From NCBI GenBank assembly GCA_947498705.1, contig CANMLW010000006.1, positions 1 to 64,000 on the forward strand: DNA of 64,000 bases. Reading direction: 5' to 3'. A program made the position numbers and the translations under genes. Below, piece after piece: positions 8,920 to 16,955 of this stretch; positions within the stretch are counted from its first letter, which is position 1, and every line of letters begins with the position of its first letter. Under the pieces are notes generated by a model. The model ran no database searches. It was not told the DNA's origin and was given only the letters and a program-made list of their open reading frames with translations. This DNA is from an uncultured Aquimarina sp. GTDB lineage: Bacteria; Bacteroidota; Bacteroidia; Flavobacteriales; Flavobacteriaceae.

Positions 8920-8927
8920 CAAAAATA
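8920..8927 (-). promoter_or_regulatory. -7 box of rlmD, almost touching the start codon
   Basis: On the minus strand TATTTTTG matches TAnnTTTG and lies 4 nt before the rlmD ATG, implying a very short or absent 5' leader. The -33 TTG is not at the ideal distance. Confidence 0.55.
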
Positions 8928-9032
8928 AGAATAGAAAGCATATACTTATAAATTATTCAATATATCTTATCGAAAAAGACGTAAAAAAATGAACCTATTT
9001 GTTATTTCTTCGTCTATACTATAAAGATCGGT

Positions 9033-9587
9033 ATGAGATACTCTAATAAGGTATTTGATGCGCTTCTGGTACTACAATGTCAATCCGGAAATGAAAGGGC
9101 AATATCACTTCTTGTCAAAAGATGGCATATAAAACTATGTAAACAAGCATATTGGTGCACTAATGATATAGAAGTGTCAAAAGATATTGCTCAGGATAGT
9201 TGGAGTACTATTTTCTTAAAAATTAATAATTTAAAAGACCCAGATTGTTTTGGGAGTTGGGCATTAACCATCGTTACCAGAAAAGCGCTTGATTGGTATC
9301 GTAAACATAGTAAAGAGGTAGCGTTTTATAATGAGTATAAACATCAGTTTAAAGAAAAAAATACAGCTATCATAGAAGAAGAGAGTATCTATAAGGTATT
9401 GAAACATTCGATAAGAGCATTATCTCAAGAACAACAAATAGTATTAAACCTTTTTTACCTTGAAGATTATAGTATTAAAGAGATAGGGGAGATCATACAA
9501 GTACCTGCAGGAACCGTTAAATCTCGGTTGTTTAAGGCTAGAGAAAAATTAAAACTAATTTTAAAAAACAAAAACTATGGACAATAA
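9033..9587 (+). CDS. ECF-type RNA polymerase sigma factor
   Basis: 184 residues with sigma-70 region 2 (about 20-90, DIAQDSWSTIFLKINNL) and region 4 helix-turn-helix (about 130-180, EDYSIKEIGEIIQVPAGTVKSRLFKAREKLK). There is no region 1 or 3, so it is an extracytoplasmic-function sigma factor. The next gene overlaps it by 11 nt and encodes a small membrane protein that may be its regulator. The target promoters are unknown. Confidence 0.94.
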   Translation: MRYSNKVFDALLVLQCQSGNERAISLLVKRWHIKLCKQAYWCTNDIEVSKDIAQDSWSTIFLKINNLKDPDCFGSWALTIVTRKALDWYRKHSKEVAFYNEYKHQFKEKNTAIIEEESIYKVLKHSIRALSQEQQIVLNLFYLEDYSIKEIGEIIQVPAGTVKSRLFKAREKLKLILKNKNYGQ

Positions 9588-9960
9588 AATCAAAGATATT
9601 GATAAACTAATTAAGGAAACATTAACCGAGGAAGAAGCAAAATTTTATGATGAGTTGGATGAACAGAATTTGTTTGGAATGTTTTCTGGCGTGTTTAAAG
9701 GGAAATTAAAAAAAATCATGGTTTTAATGACTTTTGTAAACTTGATCATATTTGGATTATTGATCTATTGCGCTACGCAATTTTTTAATGTTCAAGATAC
9801 AAACGAGCTAATAAAATGGAGTGTTGGGTTGATTCTATGTGTAGTTTTTCATTCTATGATCAAATTATATATCTGGATGCAGATGGATAAAAATGCATTG
9901 TTAAGAGAAATTAAACGGTTAGAATTGCAAGTATCCTCATTAGGAGGAAAAATATCCTGA
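9577..9960 (+). CDS. DUF6768 family membrane protein, possible anti-sigma partner
   Basis: 127 residues. A charged cytoplasmic-type N-terminus (about 1-45) is followed by two transmembrane helices (about 49-70 and 80-100) and a short C-terminal helix with heptad-like leucines. The sequence fits DUF6768, a family found next to ECF sigma factors in flavobacteria. Its start lies inside the sigma gene (11-nt overlap), which points to coupled translation. An anti-sigma role is inferred from position and topology only; it lacks a recognisable zinc anti-sigma motif. Confidence 0.85.
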   Translation: MDNKIKDIDKLIKETLTEEEAKFYDELDEQNLFGMFSGVFKGKLKKIMVLMTFVNLIIFGLLIYCATQFFNVQDTNELIKWSVGLILCVVFHSMIKLYIWMQMDKNALLREIKRLELQVSSLGGKIS

Positions 9961-10080
9961 GTAAGATTTTAGAGAGAAGCTTATATTTAGTAATTTGCGG
10001 GCAACTTTTTTGGGATGATTTCTCTCCTGATTAATGCATCAAAGTAGGAATCGAAAAGTTTTATTTTAATACGTTTTACA

Positions 10081-11325
10081 ATGGCAATTTTAGAAAAAAA
10101 GTCATCAAAGGAGTTAATTGAATTAGAGGATAAGTATGGAGCTCATAATTATCACCCATTACCTGTTGTTTTAAGCAAAGGTGAAGGAGTATATGTTTGG
10201 GATGTTGAAGGCAAGAAATATTATGATTTCTTAAGTGCGTACTCTGCAGTAAATCAGGGTCATTGCCACCCTAAGATTGTAGGAGCTATGGTAAACCAAG
10301 CTCAGACATTAACATTAACTTCTCGAGCATTTTACAATGACAAATTAGGAGAATATGAGAAGTTTGCTACCGAGTTTTTTGGTTATGACAAGTTATTGCC
10401 AATGAATACGGGTGCAGAAGCTGTAGAAACTGGTTTGAAACTATGTAGAAAATGGGCATACGAGAAGAAGGGGATTCCAGAAAATGAAGCTCAAATTATT
10501 GTATGTAAAAACAATTTTCACGGTAGAACCACAACGATTATATCATTTTCTAATGATCCTATTGCTAGAAAGAATTTTGGCCCGTTTACCAATGGATTTA
10601 TAAAAATAGATTATGATAATCTAGAGCAATTAGAAGAAGCTATTAAGGGTAATAGCAATGTTGCTGGATTTATGGTAGAACCTATTCAGGGAGAAGCAGG
10701 AGTATTTGTTCCTTCAGAAGGATATTTGGCAAAAGCAAAAGAGATTTGTGAAAAGAACAATGTATTGTTTATTGCAGACGAAGTACAGACAGGAGTTGCA
10801 CGTACCGGTAAATTACTAGCAGTTAATCATGAAGATGTTAAACCAGATATCTTAATTTTAGGAAAAGCATTAAGTGGTGGAGCATACCCTGTATCTGGGG
10901 TATTGGCAGATGATCGTATTATGGAGGTGATCAAGCCAGGAAACCACGGTAGTACTTTTGGAGGGAACCCTGTTGCAGCTGCAGTTGCGGTTGCTGCTCT
11001 AGAAGTAGTAAGAGATGAGAAGCTTGCAGAAAACGCAGAAGAACTAGGTCAGTTGTTTAGATCAGAAATAGGGAAATACATAGAAAATTCTAATATCGCT
11101 ACTCTGGTAAGAGGAAAAGGATTATTAAATGCTATTTTGATCAACGATTCTGAAGATAGTGATACGGCATGGAATATCTGTGTAGCGCTTAAAGACAATG
11201 GTCTTTTGGCAAAACCAACACATGGTAATATCATTCGTTTTGCACCACCATTAGTAATGAACAAAACACAATTATTAGAATGTGTAGAGATCATTACCAA
11301 TACATTAAAAGAATTTGAGAAATAA
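10081..11325 (+). CDS. rocD: Ornithine--oxo-acid transaminase
   Basis: 414 residues, the normal length for this class III PLP aminotransferase. It interconverts ornithine plus 2-oxoglutarate with glutamate-5-semialdehyde plus glutamate. Visible are the N-terminal [16 protein letters not shown] segment typical of ornithine aminotransferase, the PLP phosphate-binding region [10 protein letters not shown], the IADEVQTG aspartate that binds the pyridine ring, and the Schiff-base lysine Lys262 in [10 protein letters not shown]. It feeds the same intermediate as proline dehydrogenase encoded at 36211. It is a single gene with a bidirectional terminator behind it. Confidence 0.96.
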   Translation: MAILEKKSSKELIELEDKYGAHNYHPLPVVLSKGEGVYVWDVEGKKYYDFLSAYSAVNQGHCHPKIVGAMVNQAQTLTLTSRAFYNDKLGEYEKFATEFFGYDKLLPMNTGAEAVETGLKLCRKWAYEKKGIPENEAQIIVCKNNFHGRTTTIISFSNDPIARKNFGPFTNGFIKIDYDNLEQLEEAIKGNSNVAGFMVEPIQGEAGVFVPSEGYLAKAKEICEKNNVLFIADEVQTGVARTGKLLAVNHEDVKPDILILGKALSGGAYPVSGVLADDRIMEVIKPGNHGSTFGGNPVAAAVAVAALEVVRDEKLAENAEELGQLFRSEIGKYIENSNIATLVRGKGLLNAILINDSEDSDTAWNICVALKDNGLLAKPTHGNIIRFAPPLVMNKTQLLECVEIITNTLKEFEK

Positions 11326-11344
11326 AAATCTCATAAATTTATAT

Positions 11345-11377
11345 AAAAAAGGAGGCTATTTTTAGCCTCCTTTTTTA
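11345..11377. terminator. Bidirectional terminator between rocD and the AraC-type gene
   Basis: Stem AAAAAAGGAGGCT / AGCCTCCTTTTTT with a 5-nt loop has A and T flanks on both sides, so it can stop rocD (plus) and the convergent regulator gene (minus). It overlaps the 3' end of the latter. Confidence 0.9.
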
Positions 11378-11949
11378 TTAAGTTGTTTTATGAAAAAAGA
11401 AGGGTACATTCCTGTCTTTTTATAAAACGCTTTCGAAAAGGATTCTGCTTTTTTATAACCAACTTCATTAGCAATAGCTTTTATGCTATAGTTTCTAAAT
11501 TTTTTATCATTGATAAGCTTTTCAACAACAAAATCTACTCTTAAATCATTTATATAATTACTGAAACTGTTCTTTTTATATACGTTTACCACCTTAGATA
11601 AATAGGTTGTATTGGTATTAAATTTTTCTGCTAAATACTGCATGGTAATGTGGGGTTGTATATAGCCTATAGATTTTTCAAAATTGGCTAAATGCTCAAG
11701 AATACAGTCTACAATTTCATCAGAAAAACCAATGGATTTATTTTCTCTTATTTTTTTTAATTTGTTTTGATCGATTAAATCGTTGAATCTTTTTTGGTAC
11801 GCCTTTTTCTCTTTCAAATTTTCAAACCAAAAAATGATAGCAATGAAGGTTATATAAGACAGTATCACGATCATAAAGATGGTTATTTGATTTTCTTTTT
11901 GTAACTGTTCTATAATTAATTGTTGATCATTTGGTTTTAGTTGAAGCAT
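11362..11949 (-). CDS. Membrane-anchored AraC-type transcriptional regulator
   Basis: 195 residues. One transmembrane helix (about 24-43) follows a short N-terminus, and a C-terminal double helix-turn-helix (about 85-190) has the AraC signature (TQYLAEKFNTNTTYLSKVVN, then IKAIANEVGYKKAESFSKAFYKKTGMYPS-like residues). Flavobacteria have many such proteins in which a TPR sensor precedes the helix; here the sensor part is absent or only about 20 residues long. It could be a shortened relative or depend on a partner for sensing. No target is evident. Confidence 0.88.
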   Translation of the reverse strand: MLQLKPNDQQLIIEQLQKENQITIFMIVILSYITFIAIIFWFENLKEKKAYQKRFNDLIDQNKLKKIRENKSIGFSDEIVDCILEHLANFEKSIGYIQPHITMQYLAEKFNTNTTYLSKVVNVYKKNSFSNYINDLRVDFVVEKLINDKKFRNYSIKAIANEVGYKKAESFSKAFYKKTGMYPSFFIKQLNKKGG

Positions 11950-12193
11950 AATTTTGATTAGATTTTAAATTTTGAAAATTTGGAGCTATTATTTAGGGAT
12001 AATTAAGTCAGAGCTAAGGTATCATATAATTTTATTGGATAGAGTAAAACAGAAGTATTGGAAATCTTAATTTGTAGAAAATTAGCATCAAATTGCATTA
12101 AGTGTTTGCTATTTAGTTTTTTATGTTTTTTGAGGAGTTGAAGTTTACTAGTCCGTTTTTATGAAAAGGGATCAATCTTATGGTGTAATAAAT

Positions 12194-12224
12194 AAAAAAA
12201 AGAGACCATTTAGGTCTCTTTTCT
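12194..12224 (-). terminator. Terminator after the CCC-motif gene
   Basis: Stem AGAGACC / GGTCTCT (12201-12207 and 12213-12219) is followed on the minus strand by a long T tract. It lies just downstream of the minus-strand gene ending at 12246. Confidence 0.85.
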
Positions 12225-12245
12225 CATATTAACTTTTGTGCTTTT

Positions 12246-12572
12246 TTATGCTCCACCATATTGTTTCATTATTTCTTTTTGCATTTCCTGGATTCCTTCC
12301 ATTCCCAATGTTGCAAATAAGAAAACAAAATAGGCAAGATAAAGAACGCTTAAAGCGAGTCCTATAATTGCTAAAATTTTACCTGTTTTTACATTTTGAA
12401 AACCTGTATATAACTCTGGGTTTTCATTATAAACAGCGGTTGCTTTCTTTGCCATGATGATTGCTATGATACCCAGGATAATACCAGGGATACCATAACA
12501 GCAACACCCAAGAATTGATAAAATACCAAGTACAAGAATTGTGGTAGAATTAGGTAATGTTTGTTTTTCCAT
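12246..12572 (-). CDS. CCC-motif small membrane protein (DUF4190-like)
   Basis: 108 residues with two hydrophobic hairpins. Residues 20-50 carry ILGCCCYGIPGIILGIIAIIMAKKA with three consecutive cysteines, and a second pair of helices follows at about 64-90. This is the flavobacterial family named for its CCC motif, similar in layout to DUF4190 proteins. Function is unknown. It is the most 3' member of a run of four small minus-strand membrane protein genes. Confidence 0.85.
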   Translation of the reverse strand: MEKQTLPNSTTILVLGILSILGCCCYGIPGIILGIIAIIMAKKATAVYNENPELYTGFQNVKTGKILAIIGLALSVLYLAYFVFLFATLGMEGIQEMQKEIMKQYGGA

Positions 12573-12624
12573 AATTTGGTTTGATTAGTTATTGCTAATA
12601 TAGATGTTATTTTTTTAATCGGGT

Positions 12625-13017
12625 TTATGGGGCCAGATGGCAAAATGGTTGGGATGAAATATTTCTAAGAATCCAAAATACAATGATGATTACTCCAATT
12701 ACTATGGGGGTTTTTGGATGATTAAGGTAATTATAGTACCCTTTGTTAAAATAGGTGTTTACACCTTTAATAATTAGATTATATAGGATAGAAAATAAAC
12801 CAATTACATATAGTGCATTGTAATTGATGGTTTCTAAAAGGTTAAAGTGTAGTAATTGATGTAATGCTCTTTGACTACCACAACCGGGGCAATACAACCC
12901 TGTTACACTATAAAAAGGACATTTAGGAAAAATCCCTTCTATAGTTGGATTATAAAAATAGTATAGGCATAGTATGATAATGAATACTATGCCTATGCCA
13001 ATATGTTTAATCTTCAT
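12625..13017 (-). CDS. DUF2752 domain membrane protein (first copy)
   Basis: 130 residues with about three transmembrane helices and the DUF2752 signature CPFYSVTGLYCPGCGSQRA (about 33-51), a Cys-x2-Cys pair followed by Arg. The start abuts the stop of the CD225 gene (shared base 13017), indicating one transcript. Function is unknown for the family. A second, shorter member lies at 13315. Confidence 0.88.
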   Translation of the reverse strand: MKIKHIGIGIVFIIILCLYYFYNPTIEGIFPKCPFYSVTGLYCPGCGSQRALHQLLHFNLLETINYNALYVIGLFSILYNLIIKGVNTYFNKGYYNYLNHPKTPIVIGVIIIVFWILRNISSQPFCHLAP

Positions 13018-13298
13018 TAATATCCTGAACTACCGCTTAACATTGCCATACCGCCAATTGCAAACATAAATATCAAATAGCCTACAATTCCAATTATTCC
13101 TGCAATAAGACCATATTTTGCCCATTTTTTTGCACTAGCAGATGCTTTATTAGCTTCTTCAAAGTTTCCTTGTTCAAATTCAGAATTTACTTTAGAAGCG
13201 TTAATAATACCTACAATCCCTAGGGGGAGGCAACAAAAAATTGTTACTAGGATAGATTCTACTAAATAATTTTTGGGTCTTTCTTGATTAGTTTCCAT
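13017..13298 (-). CDS. CD225/dispanin family membrane protein
   Basis: 93 residues. An N-terminal polar stretch is followed by a membrane-associated helix (about 14-32, LVESILVTIFCCLPLGIVGII), the conserved basic/Asn loop NASKVNSEFEQGN, and a second transmembrane helix (about 62-86). This is the CD225 layout shared with bacterial DUF-type dispanins and eukaryotic IFITM proteins. The bacterial role is unknown. It sits between two DUF2752 genes. Confidence 0.87.
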   Translation of the reverse strand: METNQERPKNYLVESILVTIFCCLPLGIVGIINASKVNSEFEQGNFEEANKASASAKKWAKYGLIAGIIGIVGYLIFMFAIGGMAMLSGSSGY

Positions 13299-13314
13299 AA
13301 TATGAATCGATTTG

Positions 13315-13632
13315 TTAAAAAATAATTTTCATTTTGATGATGTAGCTTACTACTATGGTAAAAGCAGTGCTACTTATTAAGGTAATTCTGATCGTTTTGT
13401 CGTGTTTGAATTGCATAAAAAAAGTACTTCCCAGATATAGAAGCAATAATATAAGAGGATAAATAGCGGGGTACATATAAAAGGCACCTATAAAATCTCC
13501 TTTTAGAAGTAGTGCCATAGATCTTTGCATTCCACAACCCAAGCAGTCGATACCGAAAAGTTTTTTGTTAAGGCATGGGAGCATGTATTTTTCCAAAAGC
13601 AAAGTGTTACAATTCTTGTATGCAATATACAT
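13315..13632 (-). CDS. DUF2752 domain membrane protein (second copy)
   Basis: 105 residues with the DUF2752 signature CLNKKLFGIDCLGCGMQRSM (about 20-39) and two or three transmembrane helices. It is the promoter-proximal member of the four-gene membrane cluster, 16 nt ahead of the CD225 gene. Its function is unknown. It is a diverged relative of the gene at 12625 with the same Cys-x2-Cys-x2-Arg core. Confidence 0.87.
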   Translation of the reverse strand: MYIAYKNCNTLLLEKYMLPCLNKKLFGIDCLGCGMQRSMALLLKGDFIGAFYMYPAIYPLILLLLYLGSTFFMQFKHDKTIRITLISSTAFTIVVSYIIKMKIIF

Positions 13633-13775
13633 AATACAACTTGTATTTTGAATTTACCTTAAAAAAAAGATGATTTTTTTTATACATAATAAATAAGAAA
13701 ATCAAAGAATTGCCATTACAATAGTTTTCTTTTGAAAAGAAAAGGAAAGTAAGTGAGAGGTATTTATAGAATAAA

Positions 13776-13812
13776 AAAATAGGGTAAATACAAGCTATTT
13801 ACCCTATTTTCT
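13776..13812 (-). terminator. Terminator after the first six-cysteine peptide gene
   Basis: A perfect 15-bp stem (arms 13776-13790 and 13796-13810, around ATAGGGTAAATA) with a 5-nt loop lies downstream of the minus-strand peptide gene. A-rich DNA on the far side gives a U tract in the minus-strand transcript. Confidence 0.85.
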
Positions 13813-13833
13813 TTTAGATGAATTATGTTAGGG

Positions 13834-14022
13834 TTATGCCCAAACACATCTTCCGTTACCCATGCAATATCCGTAATCGCAGAACTCTCCTCCATGAGGA
13901 AAACGAATGCAACATCTTCTTGGGCCACCACAGTATACTCTGTTTCCCCAAGAACCTTTAATTTCCTGTTGCTCTTCTTTTGATAATTGCTGGATTCCTT
14001 TTAGGTTTAAGATTTTTTTCAT
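13834..14022 (-). CDS. Six-cysteine bacteriocin-type peptide precursor 1
   Basis: 62 residues. The leader MKKILNLKGIQQLSKEEQ resembles double-glycine bacteriocin/pheromone leaders and ends in Lys-Gly-Ser (Gly23-Ser24). The predicted mature part is about 38 residues with six cysteines at 31, 37, 38, 48, 53 and 59, many glycines, and a C-terminal Trp-Ala. Five of the cysteines align exactly in spacing with the neighbour at 14082. Likely secreted and disulfide-bonded; an antimicrobial or signalling role is inference. No exporter or modifying enzyme is encoded nearby. The start is the only ATG, just before the conserved leader. Confidence 0.8.
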   Translation of the reverse strand: MKKILNLKGIQQLSKEEQQEIKGSWGNRVYCGGPRRCCIRFPHGGEFCDYGYCMGNGRCVWA

Positions 14023-14025
14023 TGT
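14000..14025. repeat. 26-bp direct repeat, copy 1 (leader start of peptide 1)
   Basis: A 26-base string covering the first leader codons and start of the peptide gene is identical to the copy at 14245-14270. The identity covers the MKKILNL codons and two bases before the ATG. Confidence 0.85.
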
Positions 14026-14081
14026 GTGAATTTTAGTTATAATTAAATTGTGTAATATTACGGTATTACTTTAAAGTTTTT

Positions 14082-14267
14082 TTAATACAAAATACATCCT
14101 CTCCAGCCAAGACAACGTCCCGGTTCGCAAAAACTCTGATTACCAAAGCTGATACGACATCCATTACCATTAGGACAACAACCTATATGATACCCGGCCC
14201 CTTTGATGCTTTTTTGTTCTTGCTTGTTTAATTTTTGAACTCCGTTTAGGTTTAAGATTTTTTTCAT
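14082..14267 (-). CDS. Six-cysteine bacteriocin-type peptide precursor 2
   Basis: 61 residues, paralogous to the gene at 13834. The leader MKKILNLNGVQKLNKQEQ ends in Lys-Gly-Ala (Gly23-Ala24), a normal variant of the double-glycine site. The mature part is about 37 residues with cysteines at 30, 31, 37, 47, 52 and 58. Cys30, 37, 47, 52 and 58 match the neighbour's pattern C-x6-C-x9-C-x4-C-x5-C; the sixth cysteine sits next to the first instead of the second. The cores differ otherwise, so the pair arose by duplication and then diverged outside the cysteine frame. Confidence 0.8.
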   Translation of the reverse strand: MKKILNLNGVQKLNKQEQKSIKGAGYHIGCCPNGNGCRISFGNQSFCEPGRCLGWRGCILY

Positions 14268-14270
14268 TGT
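14245..14270. repeat. 26-bp direct repeat, copy 2 (leader start of peptide 2)
   Basis: Identical to 14000-14025. Nucleotide identity limited to the leader start marks a recent duplication or strong constraint on the leader. Confidence 0.85.
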
Positions 14271-14559
14271 TTGTGCTATTTAAATTAGAATTAAATATAC
14301 TGTAAAAAACTGTATGTCAGATACGTATAAACCATTTAATACTTGTGGTTTTGTAGTGGTTCGGGTATTTTTTCTATTAAATTCATCTTGGTATAACGAT
14401 TGCACATTGGATATGGTAAGCTTTTATAGTTATCTCGTGTTTGAGATGGGGTAAAGAAGTAAAGCAGGTAATGATTTGATAACATTTTACTTAAATAGGA
14501 TTGGTTAAATAATTATAGTTTCGAAAACACAAATTATTCTTAATCAACCTTAATTAAAG

Positions 14560-16872
14560 ATGAAAAACATACTATTTTTACTTATTACGATTCCGATACT
14601 TGGTTTTAGTCAAGTTCCGCCGTATTATTCAAATGTAAATTTAAACTTGTCTGGGACAGCTCTTAAAAACGAGCTGGCTAATAAAGTAACAAGTACACAT
14701 ACTAATTTTCTTAGCTATACTCCTGGTGTTTGGAATGCATTAAAACAAACCGATGTAGCCCCTTCTAATACGTCAAAAGTTCTTTTAATTTATGGCTATA
14801 ATGATGTAGATGCAAACACTACCAATGATAGAACCAGAGGAATTAATAATAATGGTGGAGGAACAGGAGATTGGAACCGGGAACATGTGTATCCAAAATC
14901 ATTAGGGAATCCTAATTTAGGAACATCTGGCCCTGGAGCAGATGCACATCATTTGAGACCATGTGATGTACAACGCAATTCATCCAGAGGTAATAGGAAA
15001 TTTGGCGATGGAAACGGTAATTCTGGAACCACATCTCAAGGTCATTGGTATCCTGGTGATGAATGGAAAGGCGATGTTGCCCGTATGATGATGTATATGT
15101 ACATTAGATACGGAAACCGTTGTTTGCCTAAAAATGTTGGGGTCGGGGTTACGAACACATCAGATGGTAATATGTTAAATCTGTTTCTAGAATGGAATGC
15201 AGAGGACCCCGTTTCTTCTGTAGAGTTACAACGAAATCCAATTCTTGAAAATTTACAGGGTAATAGAAATCCGTTTATAGATAACCCTGCGTTCGCAACT
15301 CAAATTTGGGGAGGTCCACAAGCAGAAGACAGATATGGCAATATAGGTGGAGGAGATACACAAGCGCCTACAATTCCTGGTAATATAACGACATCTAATA
15401 CTACACAAACAAGTACATTCCTTTCCTGGAGTGCGTCAACAGATAATATAGGAGTTACAGGTTATGAGATATATAGAAATGGAGGACTTCTGGGTACAAC
15501 TGCTACGACAAGTTATACTATTTCGGGATTAACACCAGATACGACATATTCTTTTTATATTAGAGCAAAAGATGCAGCAAATAATAGGTCTGCCTCTAGC
15601 AATACTATACAGGTAACGACTCAATCATCTACCACTGGTGGAAATGCAAGCGGTTTGTTTTTTTCAGAATACATAGAAGGGTCATCTAACAATAAAGCAT
15701 TAGAAATAGCAAATCATACAGGAGCATCTATTAGTTTATCTGCATATAGTATCAAGAGGCAAACCAATGGTTCTGGTTCTTGGTCTTCAGCTTTAAACCT
15801 TACAGGAACCCTGGCAAATGGTCAGGTATTCGTTGTGGCTAATAACTCTGCATCGTCTACGGTAAAAAATAAGGCAGATTTGACATCTAGTGCTGCGGCA
15901 ATGACTTTTAATGGCAATGACCCTGTCGGATTGTTCAAAAATGGCACGCTCATCGATATTGTTGGGGTTTTTAATGGAGGTTCGTCAAACTTTGCCAAAG
16001 ATGTTACATTAAGAAGAAAGTCAACCGTAACATCTCCCACAGTATCTTATACATCATCAGAATGGGATTCTTTTTCTCAAAATACATTTGATAACTTGGG
16101 AAATCATACTTTTGCTGGAGGTAGTTCTGGAGGAACAGATAATATCTCATTACAGTATTGTTCGTCAAAAGCAAATACAGTTGATTTTGAATATATAGAC
16201 TATGTTGAGATTGGAAATGTTTCAAATACAACAGTAGCAAATGAAGGGTATGGTGATTTTACATCTCAGGTAGGAAATTTAATAATAGGAACAAATACTA
16301 TTAAAGTAAGTGCAGGTTTTGCGAGCAGTTCTTATCCCGAGAATTGGGCGGTTTGGATTGATTTTGATCAAAACGGAACTTTTGATTCGTCAGAAAGAGT
16401 AGTGAACAGTACTTCTTCAAGTTCAAATATCCTGATGTTTAATTTTAATATTCCTTCTACCGCAAAAAATGGAGCTACAAGAATGAGGGTTGCTATGAAA
16501 TGGAATGGGGTACCGACTCCTTGTGAAACTTTTGGGTATGGAGAAGTAGAGGATTATACGGTAAACATAAATGCATCATTAGCCAGGTCAAAAAATCAAT
16601 TAATGGGTAATAATGAATCCCAAGACAAAGAATATTCAATAAAAATACACCCAAATCCTGCTTCAGGTTTTATTCAAATAAGCATGGAGACAAAGGATCA
16701 TACTTTTGATCTTAATTTCATTTTGACTGATATACATGGTAATAAGGTTAGATCAGGAAAAATATCTGAGGCTATTATTTCACTAGAAGGACTACTTTCG
16801 GGTCTGTATGTACTCCAAATTATAGATAAAAATCAGAATATATTAGAGAAAAAAGTTTTGATAAAAAACTAA
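14560..16872 (+). CDS. T9SS-exported endonuclease I with FN3, lamin-tail and GEVED domains
   Basis: 770 residues. A signal peptide (about 1-17, GFSQ) precedes an endonuclease I domain (about 20-260) with the active-site region NREHVYPKSL and DAHHLRPCD. Next come a fibronectin type III domain (about 272-355), a lamin-tail domain (about 360-520, FFSEYIEGSSNNKALEI), a GEVED domain (about 540-675, ending YGEVEDYTV) and a C-terminal type A T9SS sorting domain (about 690-770, IHPNPASGFIQI to KKVLIKN). The nuclease would be exported by the type IX system and held on the surface or released, probably to digest extracellular DNA. It stands alone. Confidence 0.93.
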   Translation: MKNILFLLITIPILGFSQVPPYYSNVNLNLSGTALKNELANKVTSTHTNFLSYTPGVWNALKQTDVAPSNTSKVLLIYGYNDVDANTTNDRTRGINNNGGGTGDWNREHVYPKSLGNPNLGTSGPGADAHHLRPCDVQRNSSRGNRKFGDGNGNSGTTSQGHWYPGDEWKGDVARMMMYMYIRYGNRCLPKNVGVGVTNTSDGNMLNLFLEWNAEDPVSSVELQRNPILENLQGNRNPFIDNPAFATQIWGGPQAEDRYGNIGGGDTQAPTIPGNITTSNTTQTSTFLSWSASTDNIGVTGYEIYRNGGLLGTTATTSYTISGLTPDTTYSFYIRAKDAANNRSASSNTIQVTTQSSTTGGNASGLFFSEYIEGSSNNKALEIANHTGASISLSAYSIKRQTNGSGSWSSALNLTGTLANGQVFVVANNSASSTVKNKADLTSSAAAMTFNGNDPVGLFKNGTLIDIVGVFNGGSSNFAKDVTLRRKSTVTSPTVSYTSSEWDSFSQNTFDNLGNHTFAGGSSGGTDNISLQYCSSKANTVDFEYIDYVEIGNVSNTTVANEGYGDFTSQVGNLIIGTNTIKVSAGFASSSYPENWAVWIDFDQNGTFDSSERVVNSTSSSSNILMFNFNIPSTAKNGATRMRVAMKWNGVPTPCETFGYGEVEDYTVNINASLARSKNQLMGNNESQDKEYSIKIHPNPASGFIQISMETKDHTFDLNFILTDIHGNKVRSGKISEAIISLEGLLSGLYVLQIIDKNQNILEKKVLIKN

Positions 16873-16955
16873 ATTTTTTCATATCAGATTGTTATATAAG
16901 GCGATATCTTTTAGTATTTGATCTAGAAGATATCCCTTATTGTTTATATTTATTT

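Noticed and set aside
9986..9998. GTAATTTGC before rocD as a promoter
   Set aside because: It lacks one base of the TAnnTTTG pattern; a similar near-match precedes ald. Too weak to call.
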